Shown here: positions 44,528-56,164 of the stretch, piece by piece
How positions within the stretch are numbered: position 1 is the first letter of the stretch
Layout: each line of letters opens with the position of its first letter
DNA from: Chiua virens
Taxonomy: Eukaryota; Basidiomycota; Agaricomycetes; Boletales; Boletaceae
Assembly (NCBI GenBank): GCA_019787685.1
Contig: JAHNUO010000001.1
Location: 2,294,001 to 2,358,000 of the forward strand
DNA: 64,000 nucleotides
Direction: 5' to 3'
Notes under the pieces: model-generated
What the model saw: the letters and a program-made list of their open reading frames with translations, nothing else
Told to the model about the DNA's origin: nothing
The model's database searches: none
Translations under genes and position numbers: made by a program

Positions 44528-47500
44528 CTATAAATTTCCATTGATCCACGGCCCCCCACAAACACAGCGGTTCGCCCACATCTTCTCCCAGGTTCTCCAC
44601 TTCAACGAGGTGTGTCCCGATACGCTTACTCTCCCACCTGCCTCTGACCTATACCCGCACCTGAGGCAGAGCAGACTAGGGTTGTGTCGTATTAGGACAC
44701 CTTTTGTCACAACATCTATCTCTTTCTTCCTCGGAGACTGCTCAGAGGTCGACAAGCTTGCGAACCCATCAACGAGATCTGCAGCCTTGATGAATAACCG
44801 CGGTTTGTCGATTGCGGTAGATGTATATAGTGTGTGAACTACTCTTCGCAGGAATGGGTATTGAACGGGGACAGGATGACATTTCGCTAGCGAAAACATC
44901 GCATCCTCGACTGTTGCGGAAGCAAGCCGAGGCACGACCGAGTTGACGTGAGAATGGTTCAGTGAAGGATTTGTGCCTTGTGGCAATATCGACTTACCAG
45001 GAATGCCCATGTCAGGCATTACGCCCTTTAATACATCCTCTATGCCTCTGAGGTCTAGCCCAGAGCAACCAATCATATCCATAAGGATATCCCGTGCGAA
45101 CTGAGAATTTTCTCCTTTCGGTGTGAGAGCACAGAGTGAATGGTAGAACCGATTCACGTGCATTACCACCCCGATCAGATTCGATAGGATGAATGGATGA
45201 GCCAGGTGAAGCAACATTGGTGAAGCAAGAGGGGAAGAGTGAGGTCCATTGGTATCTGCGGTGGTTTGTCATTCGTGACGAGTGCGGGATGCAGCCAAGC
45301 ATACCGCCCTGGACCAAAGCATTCATGTCATCGGCAGGCTCGAGTTTCGGTTGAACTTCGTTCGTGTTTGGACTTGGACTCGGGGCGGTTAGATCAGCGG
45401 CACAAAGACACTCCTTCACGAGCTTCTCTAGGAAACTGACTACCCAGCTTGACAGACTAACGAGCTGCCAGATGGCCTCTGGACAACAATGTTCAGCAGC
45501 ATCACTTTCATCGCGAGGAAAATGTATTACCCAAGTCGTATCCTTCAGGTTCCTTACAGTCTTCGAACGCAGCAAGACATGCCGCTACGGAACACATATC
45601 GTGGGCGTTTCTCCAGACCGATGACAGCAGCTCTGTTTCATTCTCATCCAAGAGAAGCCGCGCTCTTGTTCTAAGATTTGATGTAGTCAAGAATCAATGA
45701 AAATAGAGAATCAACTTACCTATAAAGCTCGACAGAAGCTCCTAGTATATCCACGATACTAAACGCGCCAGCTACCCCACTGCGTAGGTTTATGTCGAAC
45801 GCTAACCATGCCCCCTTCAGCGTATCCACAATAATATACAACGGCACTGCAGGCAGAGCAAGAACATGTGCAATGTCCGTAATCGATTTGCGTGATTGGA
45901 GAGAAATAACAAGTGCGGCGGAAAGAGGCGAGATATGTCTCGGAGGAGGATCTACGATTTATGAAGCTGAGAATGTCACGGCAAATGGAAACATATATAC
46001 CCCCAGATATTGATGTATTTGTGTTTGCGAGCTGCTTGGGTAGAGTGTGGATCGTCATTCTACACATAGTTATTGCACTTAAAAGCACTTGATTTCTTGA
46101 CGTCACAATGTTGACTGGCCCTGGAATCGTCCGTTCAAACGTGTCAAGTACTCGTTGATGTGGATAGACTTACAATCAATCCCTACCCTACTGATTGGTG
46201 TCATGATGGGCAACTGTTCCCATTCACGATCATTGGCAAGATCAGGTCTGCAATGACTCCAGCATCAGCGATAGTATCTGTATACGACGGCAACGCACAG
46301 TCGCAAGACGGCAATGTTACCAACCGCCACTTCCTTTGCCTTCTGACTTCCTCGAGACACTGGGCCGCCGGAATCCGCCAACAAAACCACCAGACCCCTC
46401 CTCCGGGAGCAAGTGGAGATCGATCCCGGATACAAGAGCGTCAAGACGCGCGGGAAAAATGACCGCTCCCCCACCTGTCGAGTAACCTGATTGAGGGTGT
46501 CAGTGGTCACTAACATCAGATCACGACCTCCATTACCCAGGGTGTCTGGATCGGTATACCCGACGGCTTGTGAGCGGGCAAGAGTATATGCAACAACAGA
46601 AGACTTGGGAATGCTGTTGTCTAAAATGGGTTTAGAATTGATGTCAGCAAGCATTTGGGGCGCACGGAATGAGTAGCCCTACATTCCTCGAAGTCCAGGA
46701 AAGACGCCACCAGAAAAGTTGGTGAAGGTTCCACCAGACGCATAGGCTGCTTATCCCTTTTAGGAGAGGTCCTCGGCGAAGCTGAGGGATCAAGCCTTGG
46801 TGGTGGCGAGCAGACAAACGTGAGGCAGCTCATGTGGGGCATAGGATGGTAAAGGGGTGATAATGGTTGACTGTGCACGCCTATCCATTCCGCACGTATG
46901 CGTGAGCAGTTAACGAGCAAGAATAATGAGATCGTACTCATATACATTCCATCAAAACGGAGCTTGACTTCACACAGTTCAATTGTCTGCTCTTCTGACA
47001 GAGTGCCCCATTCCAACGAGGAGACTTCTTCCTCCGAAAACGATTCATGTGATTGAGGGAGATCTAATGAAATACCAAGTTCGAGATCGCTATATGCGGC
47101 TGGTTTCAAGTTGTCAGAGGTAGGATACCTCCTAGACCTCATAGCGACCAGGATGGATGATTCTGATCCAACAGCGGGATGAGACAGCACGATTGAAAAA
47201 AAAAATAAGGAAAATGTGTACCGCCGTAAATAAACCCAATAGCAGCATAGACACACAATCTCGAGGTCTTAGGACCAGATGGGATGCTGTGATACGCGCC
47301 AAGTGGCTGACCTTCGGCAGTGAAATACGGCTGTGTCAACGAGCAAAATAACATTTTGGAAGACGCGATGTAGGTGGGAAAGTAGTAGACACGGAGTTGA
47401 TGTGCTTGTGTCACGAGTAGAAGAGTTGGATTCGAGACCGGTGTGAGTGGACCCGAAGTTGGAAGACGAAACGAGGAACCATCTGCAGAAGTTGACCACT

Positions 47501-48059
47501 ATTCCAAATCAAACGTAACATTCTGTTCCCTAACCCGTCACAAAAGACGACACACCTCACGCTCAGTGCCTGCCCAAGCACAAGCTATGACGCCGGCACC
47601 ACGGCTGAATGGCCAGTACTCTTTGACGATCCATGCATCTACACAAGACCCACGATTCCAAAGACAGGCGATGCCATCATTCTCATTGCTCGAAAAAAAT
47701 GCGAACAACCAGTGGTCATCCGGGGATACACTGATAACAGTTGGTGGCCCATAAGTAGTGGGTGAGCGGAGAATTGGGTCCGGGGAAACCACCAGGAATT
47801 GCTTTGAAGATGAGAAGAGACGACCGATGACGATGGGCTGAGTTGGATGTGCGGTAAACAATGTGGATGAACTAGACCAAGCAACGGGCCTGTCATACGT
47901 TGGTTAGGAAGACATTAATAATTCCAGAGTTACTTCGATAGTAACATACCTGCGGACGTCGTCAACAAGATTCTGAAAGTCCCACCAATTTGTCCGCCAT
48001 CTACCGTCGTTACTGACTTTTCCTTTTGTAGGGGAACCTTTGCCTTCCGATGTTGACAT
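44528..48059 (-). CDS. MED16: MED16 (Sin4), Mediator tail subunit (frame problems inside)
   Basis: Mediator tail-module subunit 16, linking activators to RNA polymerase II. The start at 48059 begins STSEGKGSPTKG, then WWDFQNLVDDVRRPVAWSS and FTAHPTQPIVIGRLFSSSKQ, the expected MED16 N-terminus of a WD40-like propeller. Further propeller exons read VISVSPDDHWLFAFF, YYFPTYIASSKMLF and KLRFDGIQPLSPLYHP. The C-terminus carries LCLRCGYRSE and WRTWEKMWANRCVCGGPW, the Cys-rich motif typical of this subunit, with the stop at 44528-44530. Many introns are clear, but the middle (about 45250-46500) could not be resolved: a 5-base C run at 46468-46472 (G run in the coding strand) separates RQVGGG from AVIFPARLDALVSGIDLHLL by one base, and another shift is needed near 45270-45330 before SPMLLHLAHPFILS. 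Confidence 0.85.
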
Positions 48060-48138
48060 TCGTGTCGCCTCATGAAAGTCAGCGAAGTGTATATCACACG
48101 ATGATTGTAGGCACGTGATTTACATAAATCTCCAATCG
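48060..48138. promoter_or_regulatory. Shared 79-bp divergent promoter MED16 / PSMG3
   Basis: Start codons of MED16 (minus, 48059) and PSMG3 (plus, 48139) are only 79 bp apart, so control elements must be shared or overlap coding sequence. If PSMG3 starts at the downstream ATG 48169 the gap is 109 bp. Confidence 0.5.
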
Positions 48139-48694
48139 ATGTCGATGTCATTCGGACTTGAACCAGTAATGGATCAGCAACACATGTCCAAGTTTCTCCA
48201 GGCATCCGTGCTTGTACACGATCACCGCACAGACCTCATTGTTCAACCGTTCGCGGATCGGATCCTCGTGCTTGTTACCCAAGTGGGCAAAGTGGGAAAT
48301 TTTGTGCACTCGTCTCCCCCCTTTGAAGCACCCAGGGTTAATTCGTATTCAGATTCAAGCTTCCATTCCGCCAACCGTAGATCTCCATGCATACACTAGT
48401 GCTCCATCCATTGACAACATTTCCGGTCCACAAGAACCTTTCCCCTGCCCACACCCAGCTATACAGCTCACACCGATCTTCGGCAGTGCGCCATCAGCAC
48501 ACATGCAAACACTTTACTCACTCTATGCAGCCCAGATTGCGACACTGGTCTGGCTAAGCATTGGAGGTGAACCTCGCACTATTGTTGTAGGAATTGCACT
48601 GCAGAGATCCAAAAGGCTTGCGGAGGAACTTAGCGATGATGAACAACAGACCTTTCATGGGGTTATGGAAGCTCTAGAGACGATGTTGAAATAG
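48139..48694 (+). CDS. Proteasome assembly chaperone 3 (PSMG3/PAC3 family)
   Basis: Small chaperone that helps assemble the 20S proteasome alpha ring, usually with PAC4. Two exons (48139-48303 and 48353-48694) give 168 aa. The signature is ADRILVLVTQVGKVGNF in exon 1 joined to IQASIPPTVDLHAY in exon 2, matching the PAC3 family core. Exon 2 continues with AAQIATLVWLSIGGEPRTIV and VVGIALQRSK, the final beta-strands, and ends in a helical ELSDDEQQTFHGVMEALE tail, as in the family. Length is near the family norm (human 122, fungi longer). The first ATG (48139, SMSFGLEPV) is used; ATG 48169 (DQQHMSKF) is an alternative start. Confidence 0.83.
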
Positions 48695-49132
48695 ATTTGT
48701 CAAAGATTATTACCAAGTGATTGATTACAGTACGGCCCGTAGACTTTTCAGTTACCTTCACAGTAAGTCGGCATAGGGTTAGGGTCAGGATACGAGATAA
48801 GCATAAAAAATGGCCTGCCCAGCCAGAGTGGCCATGGCAGGACAGAAAAATATTGAGATAGTGCATGAGGCAAAGCCCATGCAAGTCGCAGTTACCCTCT
48901 GTACAAATGGACAAGGTCGCCGTGCTATGGAAGGTCCCCACGGCCCACACGCCCAGACACGTGAAGGGACATGCGCCATCAAGGTAAGTATGAAGTCTTG
49001 TTGTGTCTGGCTGTCGTTTATATATCTTTCACAGTCGCGCACGGACCATATCTGAATTGCAGCAATATTGGACAATTGATGAACGTACTTGAAATTATGC
49101 ATAGTAAATTGATCCCTCTGAATACGCAAACT
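48695..49132. other. Convergent intergenic region
   Basis: About 440 bp between the 3' ends of PSMG3 (plus) and NCE101 (minus). Short ORFs on both strands have no support. No repeat seen. Confidence 0.45.
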
Positions 49133-49394
49133 TCAAGGTCCTTTCGCCTCTCTCTCTGGCAACTTTTCATCCTCTCTTCCCCGTTGATGCTTGGCCAATT
49201 TCCACTGGATAAGAGCAGCCAGTCGTTGATCGGGAAGTAGCGCAGTACGAGGATTCGTCTCGTAGAGGTAGTAAGCCAAGCACCCCGTGAACACACCCAG
49301 CACAGGGTCAATCCCACTGCCAAAGAGTCGGCGAGTTGAACAACGTTGACATTGACGAAATCACCTACCGTGAAAGTAATACCTGGTGCGACAT
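49133..49394 (-). CDS. NCE101: NCE101-family small membrane protein
   Basis: A 69-aa protein from two exons (49394-49369 and 49316-49133) separated by a 52-nt intron. The spliced start reads SHQVLLSRGIDPVLGVFTG, followed by CLAYYLYETNPRT and QRLAALIQWKLAKHQ. The LLSR-x-DP-x-LGVF-G pattern followed by a short hydrophobic segment AYYLYE is the hallmark of the NCE101 family, implicated in non-classical protein export in yeast. The gene is too short and too split to be found by ORF length alone: no single ORF carries the whole protein. Its start is 213 bp from the divergent NAA25 start. Assignment is good; biological role in basidiomycetes is inferred from yeast. Confidence 0.75.
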
Positions 49395-49607
49395 TTCGTG
49401 GCTTCGAGCTGGAACGGGTGTGAGTACGTGTGTAATTATCCAATAGTCCACGACTGTCAATCACCGCCGTAAAATGCCGTGTAACGGAACTTCGGTTAGT
49501 CGAAGACTTTGCTCGTAAAAATTCGCGCGTACCGCGTGTGGCCAGCAATTTAATACAACCCGCATTTCCAGTCCCAGTCCTCTGTCGCGTCTTGTCTTTG
49601 ACACAAA

Positions 49608-52600
49608 ATGTCTGCCGCAGTCACTCTTGAACGCCAGATTCGCCCCATCTATGGTCGGTCCCCAACTTGTCCCTTCAATTGTCATGCTAACTAGTCAACC
49701 CAGAGGCCCTCGACACCGGTTCAAACAAATCGGCGATCGTGTCCTGCAACAAACTGCTCAAAAAGTACCACAACAATTTGCTAGTAAAGGTAGGCTAAAG
49801 TACACCATGATAATTTTTGACTCATGTTCGTGATCGATAGGCTCTCAAGGCTCTAGCACTCGTGCGTTCTCAAAAAGTAGAAGAGTCTCTCGCACTGTGC
49901 GATGAGGTACTTGCTGTCAAACCCCTGGACGACGCGACCATTTCTGCCATGATGCACGTCCTAAAGGGCCTAGGAAGAAGTACAGGGCCTTGACCCTTGT
50001 CAGTTTTCAAAGATTCACTTCAACATTTTTTAGTCACCGACATGGTCAATATGTTCGAGGAAGCTTATAAACAACAACCTTTGAACGAAGAGTACGGTGC
50101 TCAGACATTCTTCGCACACGTGCGCACCGCGAATTGGAAGTCTGCGCAACAGGTATATCTCCTAGAACTTGCCCATATTGACCTGACATCTGCGATATTC
50201 GTCGTTACAGGTTTCTACAAGAATGCATAAACAGTTTCAAGAAGACCGGTACTTGTATTGGAGTGTGATGGGAGCGATTCTGCAGGTTCGTATTGTCCGT
50301 GCAACTGATCATAAGCTCATCGCCCATTGCCAGGCCAGTGATCCGTCGACGACCCCGAGCATGAGGACGTTGCTCTATAAGCTTGCTCATAGGCTGGTCA
50401 CTTCATCGCCCTCCCCATCCTACTTGACTGCAGATCGCTTCCACATGCACATTAGCATCCTGAAAGAATTGCAGTTATACGATGAAGCTAACACACTACT
50501 AGAGAGTGATATTGGGAAGACAATTTGCTCAACTAGTCTTGCATGCGATCAAACGCGTCGGGAAATTTGGAGGGGTAGGGGTCTTTTCAAGGAGGAGGGA
50601 GAACGCGCGCGGCAAAAAATTTCGGATGGGTTTGTTCTAATTCTATGTCTACGAAGTTTTGTGGTGTTCTCACAGCTTACTATCCAGAGATCGAAACTGG
50701 CTAGAATTTTTATCCGTTCTTGATTCAACATTCGCTCCAGCCTTATCTCAGCAAGAAGAAATCTTGAAGAGAGCAAAAGTGAATGTCTGGAAAACATTTC
50801 TAAGACTCGTGCTTTCCTTGCAGAGTTTGCGGAAAAGGATGGCGCAAAAAACCGGGCGGCTCCTCTAGCTTTGCTTGAATTGGAGCATCGTGCATATAAA
50901 TTGGGCTTGTCTGGTAGGTTTTCTATCTCACACTTATAACTGTGCCTGCCGGACCGGATGCTGAAACTCGACCTCAGATGACAGTGTGGTTGTTGGCTTG
51001 ATGGAGACCTACTTCACTGGATTTGGCGACAAGGCATGTTGCTTCGAGGATTTGGCAAGCTTTCTTGATTTGGAGATTATGTCCCTTGACCACTGGAAAA
51101 CGTTCCTCGCAAATCATCAACCATCCTTCGTAAGCACCTTCAGTATTTACATGGTAACGATTCGTTTTTCAATTTCTAGCCCCGACTCAGGCGTCCGTGG
51201 GTGACCTACAACGACTGATCAACGTGCGAAAGCTCGAACGCTATATGCTCCTGGATTCGGAAATCACTGTTGAATCTGAGACCGCGCGGGCATCGAAGTA
51301 TCTCAAGGAATACCTAGAAGGCCTCGCGCTTGGCAGCGACCTGGCAGTTACCGAGCTACAGCCCGCCGACGACCTGGTTCTTCTAGCCGCAAATGCTTTT
51401 GTGATGATTTGGGCACTTAACCGTTCGGAAGATGCTCTCTACCAAGCTGCTACGGCCTTGGAATATGGATTGACTAAAAGCCGTGTGTCATTCCAGATGC
51501 GTATTATGCTTATTCGGATATATCGCATTTTAGGTGGGTATGTTTTGTTTTGCAACTGATGGGGTTACTGATGTTCAGAGTAAGGCGCACCATCACTTGC
51601 TCTTGAGCATTATCGCCAAATGAATATCAAGCAAGTTCAAAATGACACTTTGTCTCACCTTATTCTTACTCGCGCTTTGACCTTTTCGCTTGCTGCTACC
51701 GGGGACCTAACATACCCTTCGGAGTGTTTAGAATCCAGTCAGATATACCTGGCAAGTTCTCAGGAGGTTCGTTCAACGTCATGTTGGGCTTTTCGTGTTC
51801 TGACTCAATTTAGACCTCGGATTTCATTGTTCGTTCATTTACTGCGGAGAAATACACTCAAATTCAAGACTTTATCGAATTCGAGGACCGACTGGAGAAT
51901 TCTTTACAGAGAGATGTCGTCAAATTGGAACACGTCCGCATGCGACTCACGCACGAACCATTGAACACGGATGTCATAGACATGGAACTCATTGAGCTCA
52001 AGTTCATGTTTGACCGCGGTGCGTTCCAGAACTTTCTCGTGATTACTTCTAACAAAATCGACAACAGCTCACCACGACAACCGCGACTTTGTCATCATTC
52101 CCAACTATCAGCCGCATTGCAAGCCTACGTTCAATGACCAGAGTTTGCTTTTCGAGACATCAACTGGCGTGAGTATAAATCATTGTATGTTTATATGCCA
52201 TCTAAATCTTTTTTGTTCCAGCACGGGTGGTTGTGGTGTTTCTTGAAAATCTACATCCGTGTATTCCAGCACGCTAGTGACTTGGATGATATCGTCGAAG
52301 AGAAGTTGTTGGTAGGTGATCGGCCGAAGAAGAGCTCGGATCTCGAGGTACAGCTACCCCTGCGAGAGCGACTTGCGTTGAAGAAAGGAGAAGAAGTCGC
52401 GGAGGTAACTGTGTCTCGGCATAAGTCTTGCTAAAGTTAATCGTATCATCAGTTGACTGCCGACGAGAGTCAACTACTTGATTGGGCCACCGCACTTGGT
52501 GATTGGTTGGAGCCTCATCACGATTATGTTCGCCCCCCACCGGCAGTGGTATTAGCAGAGGCTTCCAGACAGACGGAATTGAAGACCGGGTTCCCGTTAC

Positions 52601-53313
52601 GCGGTGTACGCGACCAAGTTCATGATGGTGATGCAAATGCAAATGGTAATCACAAGAAGGAAGAAGAGGCACCTCCCATAAAGGAAGCGCCAGGCCTTCT
52701 CACCACATTTTTCGATGGCGTGCTCTCTCGATTCAGGACTTTACTGGAATCAAAATGCTCAGTGTCGGAGTTGTTACACACTGCCACGATCACGCAGGAG
52801 GTGAAAAACTCTTTGGTTGTCTGTTGCGTTCATTTCACTTATGTTTCTTTCTAGGCATTTATACTCTTTACAATTGAGACGATGCGCTTTAAATCTCCCG
52901 CGGTGGTAAAGATTCACAAACTTGGCAACGTTAGTTGTGATATCCAAAGACCATCGAGTGTGCGTATTACTAAATGGATTTGCTGTAGCTTGTCTCGCAA
53001 TTCAAGGATGTTCGGTCGAAAGCTAGCTGTGCGTTGAAGGAAATGTCAGCAGCATTGATCACTGTTGGGGAGGCCGAGGGTTCTTCGGAGCGCCGCCGAA
53101 CATTTGTGCACTCCTGTGCAGCCTTGACGAATGAACAGGTTCATTTTTCCTTTCTTGAAGAGACTGGTTGTTGACGACATCCCTACGTGAATCCAGATCA
53201 CCCATGACTTCGTCTTGAACGTTGCTAAGAACGTGACTGAGTCACGGAAGAAAGTGCTTGATGGGGTTGGTAAAGGGATGGCAAAGCTCAACGCTACACA
53301 CGGACAATCATAA
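49608..53313 (+). CDS. NAA25: NatB N-terminal acetyltransferase auxiliary subunit NAA25/MDM20
   Basis: TPR-rich auxiliary subunit of NatB, which acetylates N-terminal Met-Asp/Glu/Asn proteins such as actin and tropomyosin. The start AAVTLERQIRPIYEALDTG is typical; further landmarks are VLAVKPLDDATISAMMHVL, MVNMFEEAYKQQPLNEEYG, RDRNWLEFLSVLDSTF, RAFLAEFAEKDGAKNRAAP, YFTGFGDKACCFEDL, and EHYRQMNIKQVQNDTLSHLI. About 15 exons join in phase down to the stop at 53311-53313, ending GMAKLNATHGQS. One frame break lies between about 50745 and 50785: LDSTFAPALSQQEE is in one frame and ECLENISKTRAFLAEF in the next, with no splice site between. The rest of the gene is intact. Confidence 0.88.
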
Positions 53314-53428
53314 GACACTGATTACGCATATCATTGCATGCATTATCATAGCCCCACTCATTCCCGTAGATGCAACATGTATGTTTTACTACCTTAGGCT
53401 TAATTCCCGCTATGTTAGTAAGCCACTC

Positions 53429-53490
53429 CACGTGACGTGACACTGTGACGTTTCGCGTCATGATTAAACGCGCCTTGCCCAGGCGCGAAC
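53429..53490. promoter_or_regulatory. CGCG-rich cell-cycle-type element cluster upstream of RPA2
   Basis: Within 100 bp of the RPA2 start lie CACGTG (53429-53434), TTTCGCGTC (53451-53459), AAACGCGCC (53466-53474) and GGCGCGAAC (53482-53490). TTTCGCG/ACGCG motifs are SBF/MBF (E2F-like) sites that drive S-phase genes in fungi, fitting a replication gene. Inferred from sequence only. Confidence 0.4.
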
Positions 53491-53524
53491 TGAGAATTAG
53501 ACTCTGTCATTACCTCCCACAACG

Positions 53525-54654
53525 ATGAGCCAATGTGGGTTTAGCTTAAAATGTGAAATTTTCAATTCGATACTCATTCAATCCCTACAGTCAACGACAA
53601 TAATTACTATGGGACTGCGGGCGGTGGCTACATGACAACGGCTTCACCGTACGGCAGCGTAGCTGGCAGCCCAGGAGGATTGGCTCGTGTAAGCCGACTT
53701 GTATTGTCATTGCGCCTGATTTTCACCTACTTTGACCTTCAGAAAAGTGAAACGGCGCATTCACTGCGTCCTATGACAATCCACCAACTTGTTCAAGCCA
53801 CCCAAGCACATACGGACGCTGACTGGGTCCTCGACGACCAGGAGATTGGACAAGTAGGAAGTTATCACAAATGGCTGTTCTGCTTGTTCATCAAACGATG
53901 CAGGTTACTGTCGTTGCGTATATTGCTTCGAAGCAAGCACAGGCCACGAACAGTCAATATATGCTGGATGATGGTTCAGGTCGAATTGAAGCTCGTCACT
54001 GGACCGATTCCTCCGTGGAGGAGCAATCAGAAAACAGCGGTATAGCGTCTGTTCATCCTTTTTATCGCCTAATCAGAACCAATTGACAACTCTTGTAGTG
54101 AAGGTGCATATGTGCGTGTTCTGGGGAGTCTGAAGATATTTGGGAACAAAAAATATATCAACACTAATCTTATACGGCCGATTGAGTCCCCTTCCGAGAT
54201 CTACTTTCACCTTCTAGAGGCTATGATGGTGACTATGATATGGGAGCGTGGTCCGGTAAGTTCGACACTATAGCTGTACAAACTCGGACTCAACTTGCTA
54301 CAGCCGCCTAGACCTGGACAAAGTCCCCAGGAAATAGCACACCGGCAGGCCGGAGCCGGCCCAAGTGCTGCATATTCAGCTCAACCAACAGTGTCCAGTG
54401 TCCAGTTTTCACACTTGCCAACTTTGCATCGTTCCATAATGAACTTTATGCAAGCTCAGCCGTCTCATCCGGAAGGCATCAATGTCAGTGCAATTGCTCG
54501 CGCAGTGGGAGGGGATGCTCTGACAATAAGGTATGTGGTCACACCTTATTGTTGTCTATGCTTGACTTGGCCATTCAGTAATGCTCTCGACAAATTGACG
54601 GATGATGGATTGGTATATGCTGCTGGTGACGAATCTCACTTCAAATTGTGCTGA
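53525..54654 (+). CDS. RPA2: RPA2, replication protein A 32-kDa subunit
   Basis: Middle subunit of the single-stranded-DNA-binding RPA complex. Seven exons (53525-53534, 53591-53688, 53743-53853, 53904-54039, 54104-54255, 54304-54530, 54579-54654) give 269 aa, the normal size. The N-terminal SQFNDNNYYGTAGGGYMTT is the Gly/Ser-rich phosphorylation region. The OB fold includes LRPMTIHQLVQATQAH, VTVVAYIASKQAQATNSQYM, DDGSGRIEARHW and AYVRVLGSLKIFGNKKYINT followed by LIRPIESPSEIYFHLLEAMM. A winged-helix domain ends the protein (FMQAQPSHPEGINVSAIARA, then NALDKLTDDGLVYAAGDESH). The first exon is 10 nt. It lies 182 bp upstream of a divergent paralogue in the same orientation. Confidence 0.92.
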
Positions 54655-54836
54655 GTTCACATAAGTAATATTGGCAAGCATGGTGACTAGGCAAACGAAG
54701 ACTGTACATACATTCTCACTCTCACCATGTAGTACTATTTATGACGTACAACGTTCAAAGGAATTACATAATTCTGGTGGAAAGGGGTTAATAACATGAT
54801 CTGATAATTGTTCTCCCCAACTGTGTTCCATCGATC

Positions 54837-55966
54837 ATGTTGGATCCAGAATTCCATGAAGTTGAACAATCTGGACCTCTTGCCTTGCCATACGACCCAC
54901 CCAAGGCTCTTTCACTGGAAAAGAATGTTTGTCCTGTAACAATCTTCCAGGTGTTTCACGCGGAGTTCCTAGATGAGTCTATACTGATCGAAGGGACGCG
55001 TTTTCACGCTGTGAGTACCCTGATTTCCAAGGGGGGGTGAACCTTCGGACTGTGTTGCACAGGTCACTCTTGCGGCCCATGTAACAAGTGTAGGAAAAAC
55101 TGCAACACATATGCGGTTCGAGCTCGAAGATGGGACAGGAAGAATACGCGCTGAAAAGAAGTTCAGTAAAAAAACGCTCCAGCAGTTATCCGGAGAAATA
55201 AACAACTGGGAGGTAACGCAATGTACGGTCCTGTAAGTGTCTGATCATATCTCTCTTGCAATATGTCAATGAGCATTATATTCAATCTGTAGTGAGCACA
55301 GATATGCAGTGGTCACAGGAATTCCACAAAAATTCGCGAACTTTCTGAGGATTGAGGTGATTTTCATTCAACCAGCCTCCTATGATCAAGTCCTATATCA
55401 CACTTTGAATGTGGTCCACACAAACATGCTCCTTCAGCGACCTGTCGAAGTGAGCTAGTTACCCTTGGCGAAAGAAGGTTTCTTAAATGCTTGGATCAGG
55501 CCTGTAGCTCAGACAAAGATTTGGAGTCCAGTGAGGTTACAAACACAATTGACAACCCGCTTCTGGTTGCCGGTGTCGCGGTGGACGACGACCATGACCC
55601 AGGCTATCAAGGTGTAAGCAGCACCCAGCACCATCCTACTCCACCTTCCCGCGAAGTTCTACCCAGCACGTTTTCACCTCGACGACATCAACCTTACGCC
55701 ACCTTAAACCCAGTGGAAAGGGCCACCATGAAGCACATGCGCCGTCATCAAAACCGTCCCATCTTGATTAGAGAGTTAGCACAGGTAATGCAAGCATCGT
55801 ATGGGTGCACACAATATGATGTCGAGTAAGTTTTTCCCCGACTGCAATTTGAGGGTGCTGAAGGTCGGGTGCCGTCCCCAGCCTCGCCATTCAGTCGCTA
55901 TTGTCAGAAGCATATATCACCAGCCCCCTTGATGACGGGCATGTAGTCATCACACCCCGGCATTGA
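54837..55966 (+). CDS. Divergent RPA2-like OB-fold/winged-helix protein
   Basis: Five exons (54837-55010, 55063-55232, 55293-55449, 55500-55825, 55882-55966) encode 303 aa with the RPA2 plan: an OB fold beginning CPVTIFQVFHAEF and VTLAAHVTSVGKTATHMRF, then FELEDGTGRIRAEKKF in the position of RPA2's DDGSGRIEARHW, and YAVVTGIPQKFANFLRIEVI where RPA2 has YVRVLGSLKIFGNKKYINT, followed by SYDQVLYHTLNVV aligning to RPA2's SEIYFHLLEAM. A linker rich in His, Pro and Ser precedes a helical C-terminus (NPVERATMKHMRRHQNRPIL, then QYDVDLAIQSLLSEAY) like a winged helix. Several residues conserved in RPA2 are lost (RHW to EKK). It is best read as a diverged tandem paralogue; an alternative RPA complex or a Stn1-like role is possible. 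Confidence 0.75.
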
Positions 55967-56164
55967 AAGATTCATTGGGCCATGTAGTGACTAAATCTAC
56001 CTATGTAATCTTGATATCCGAAAATTTACGAGTCTGTCTGTCGACGTTGCCGAAGCGAGTCAAGTAACAAATCTGTTGGTCTCAACGAGAATTACTGTTT
56101 GCACAAACTGAAAATTGATGCTGTTAATGTACAAGATGAACATACGCTAGATGGTACAGAGAAA

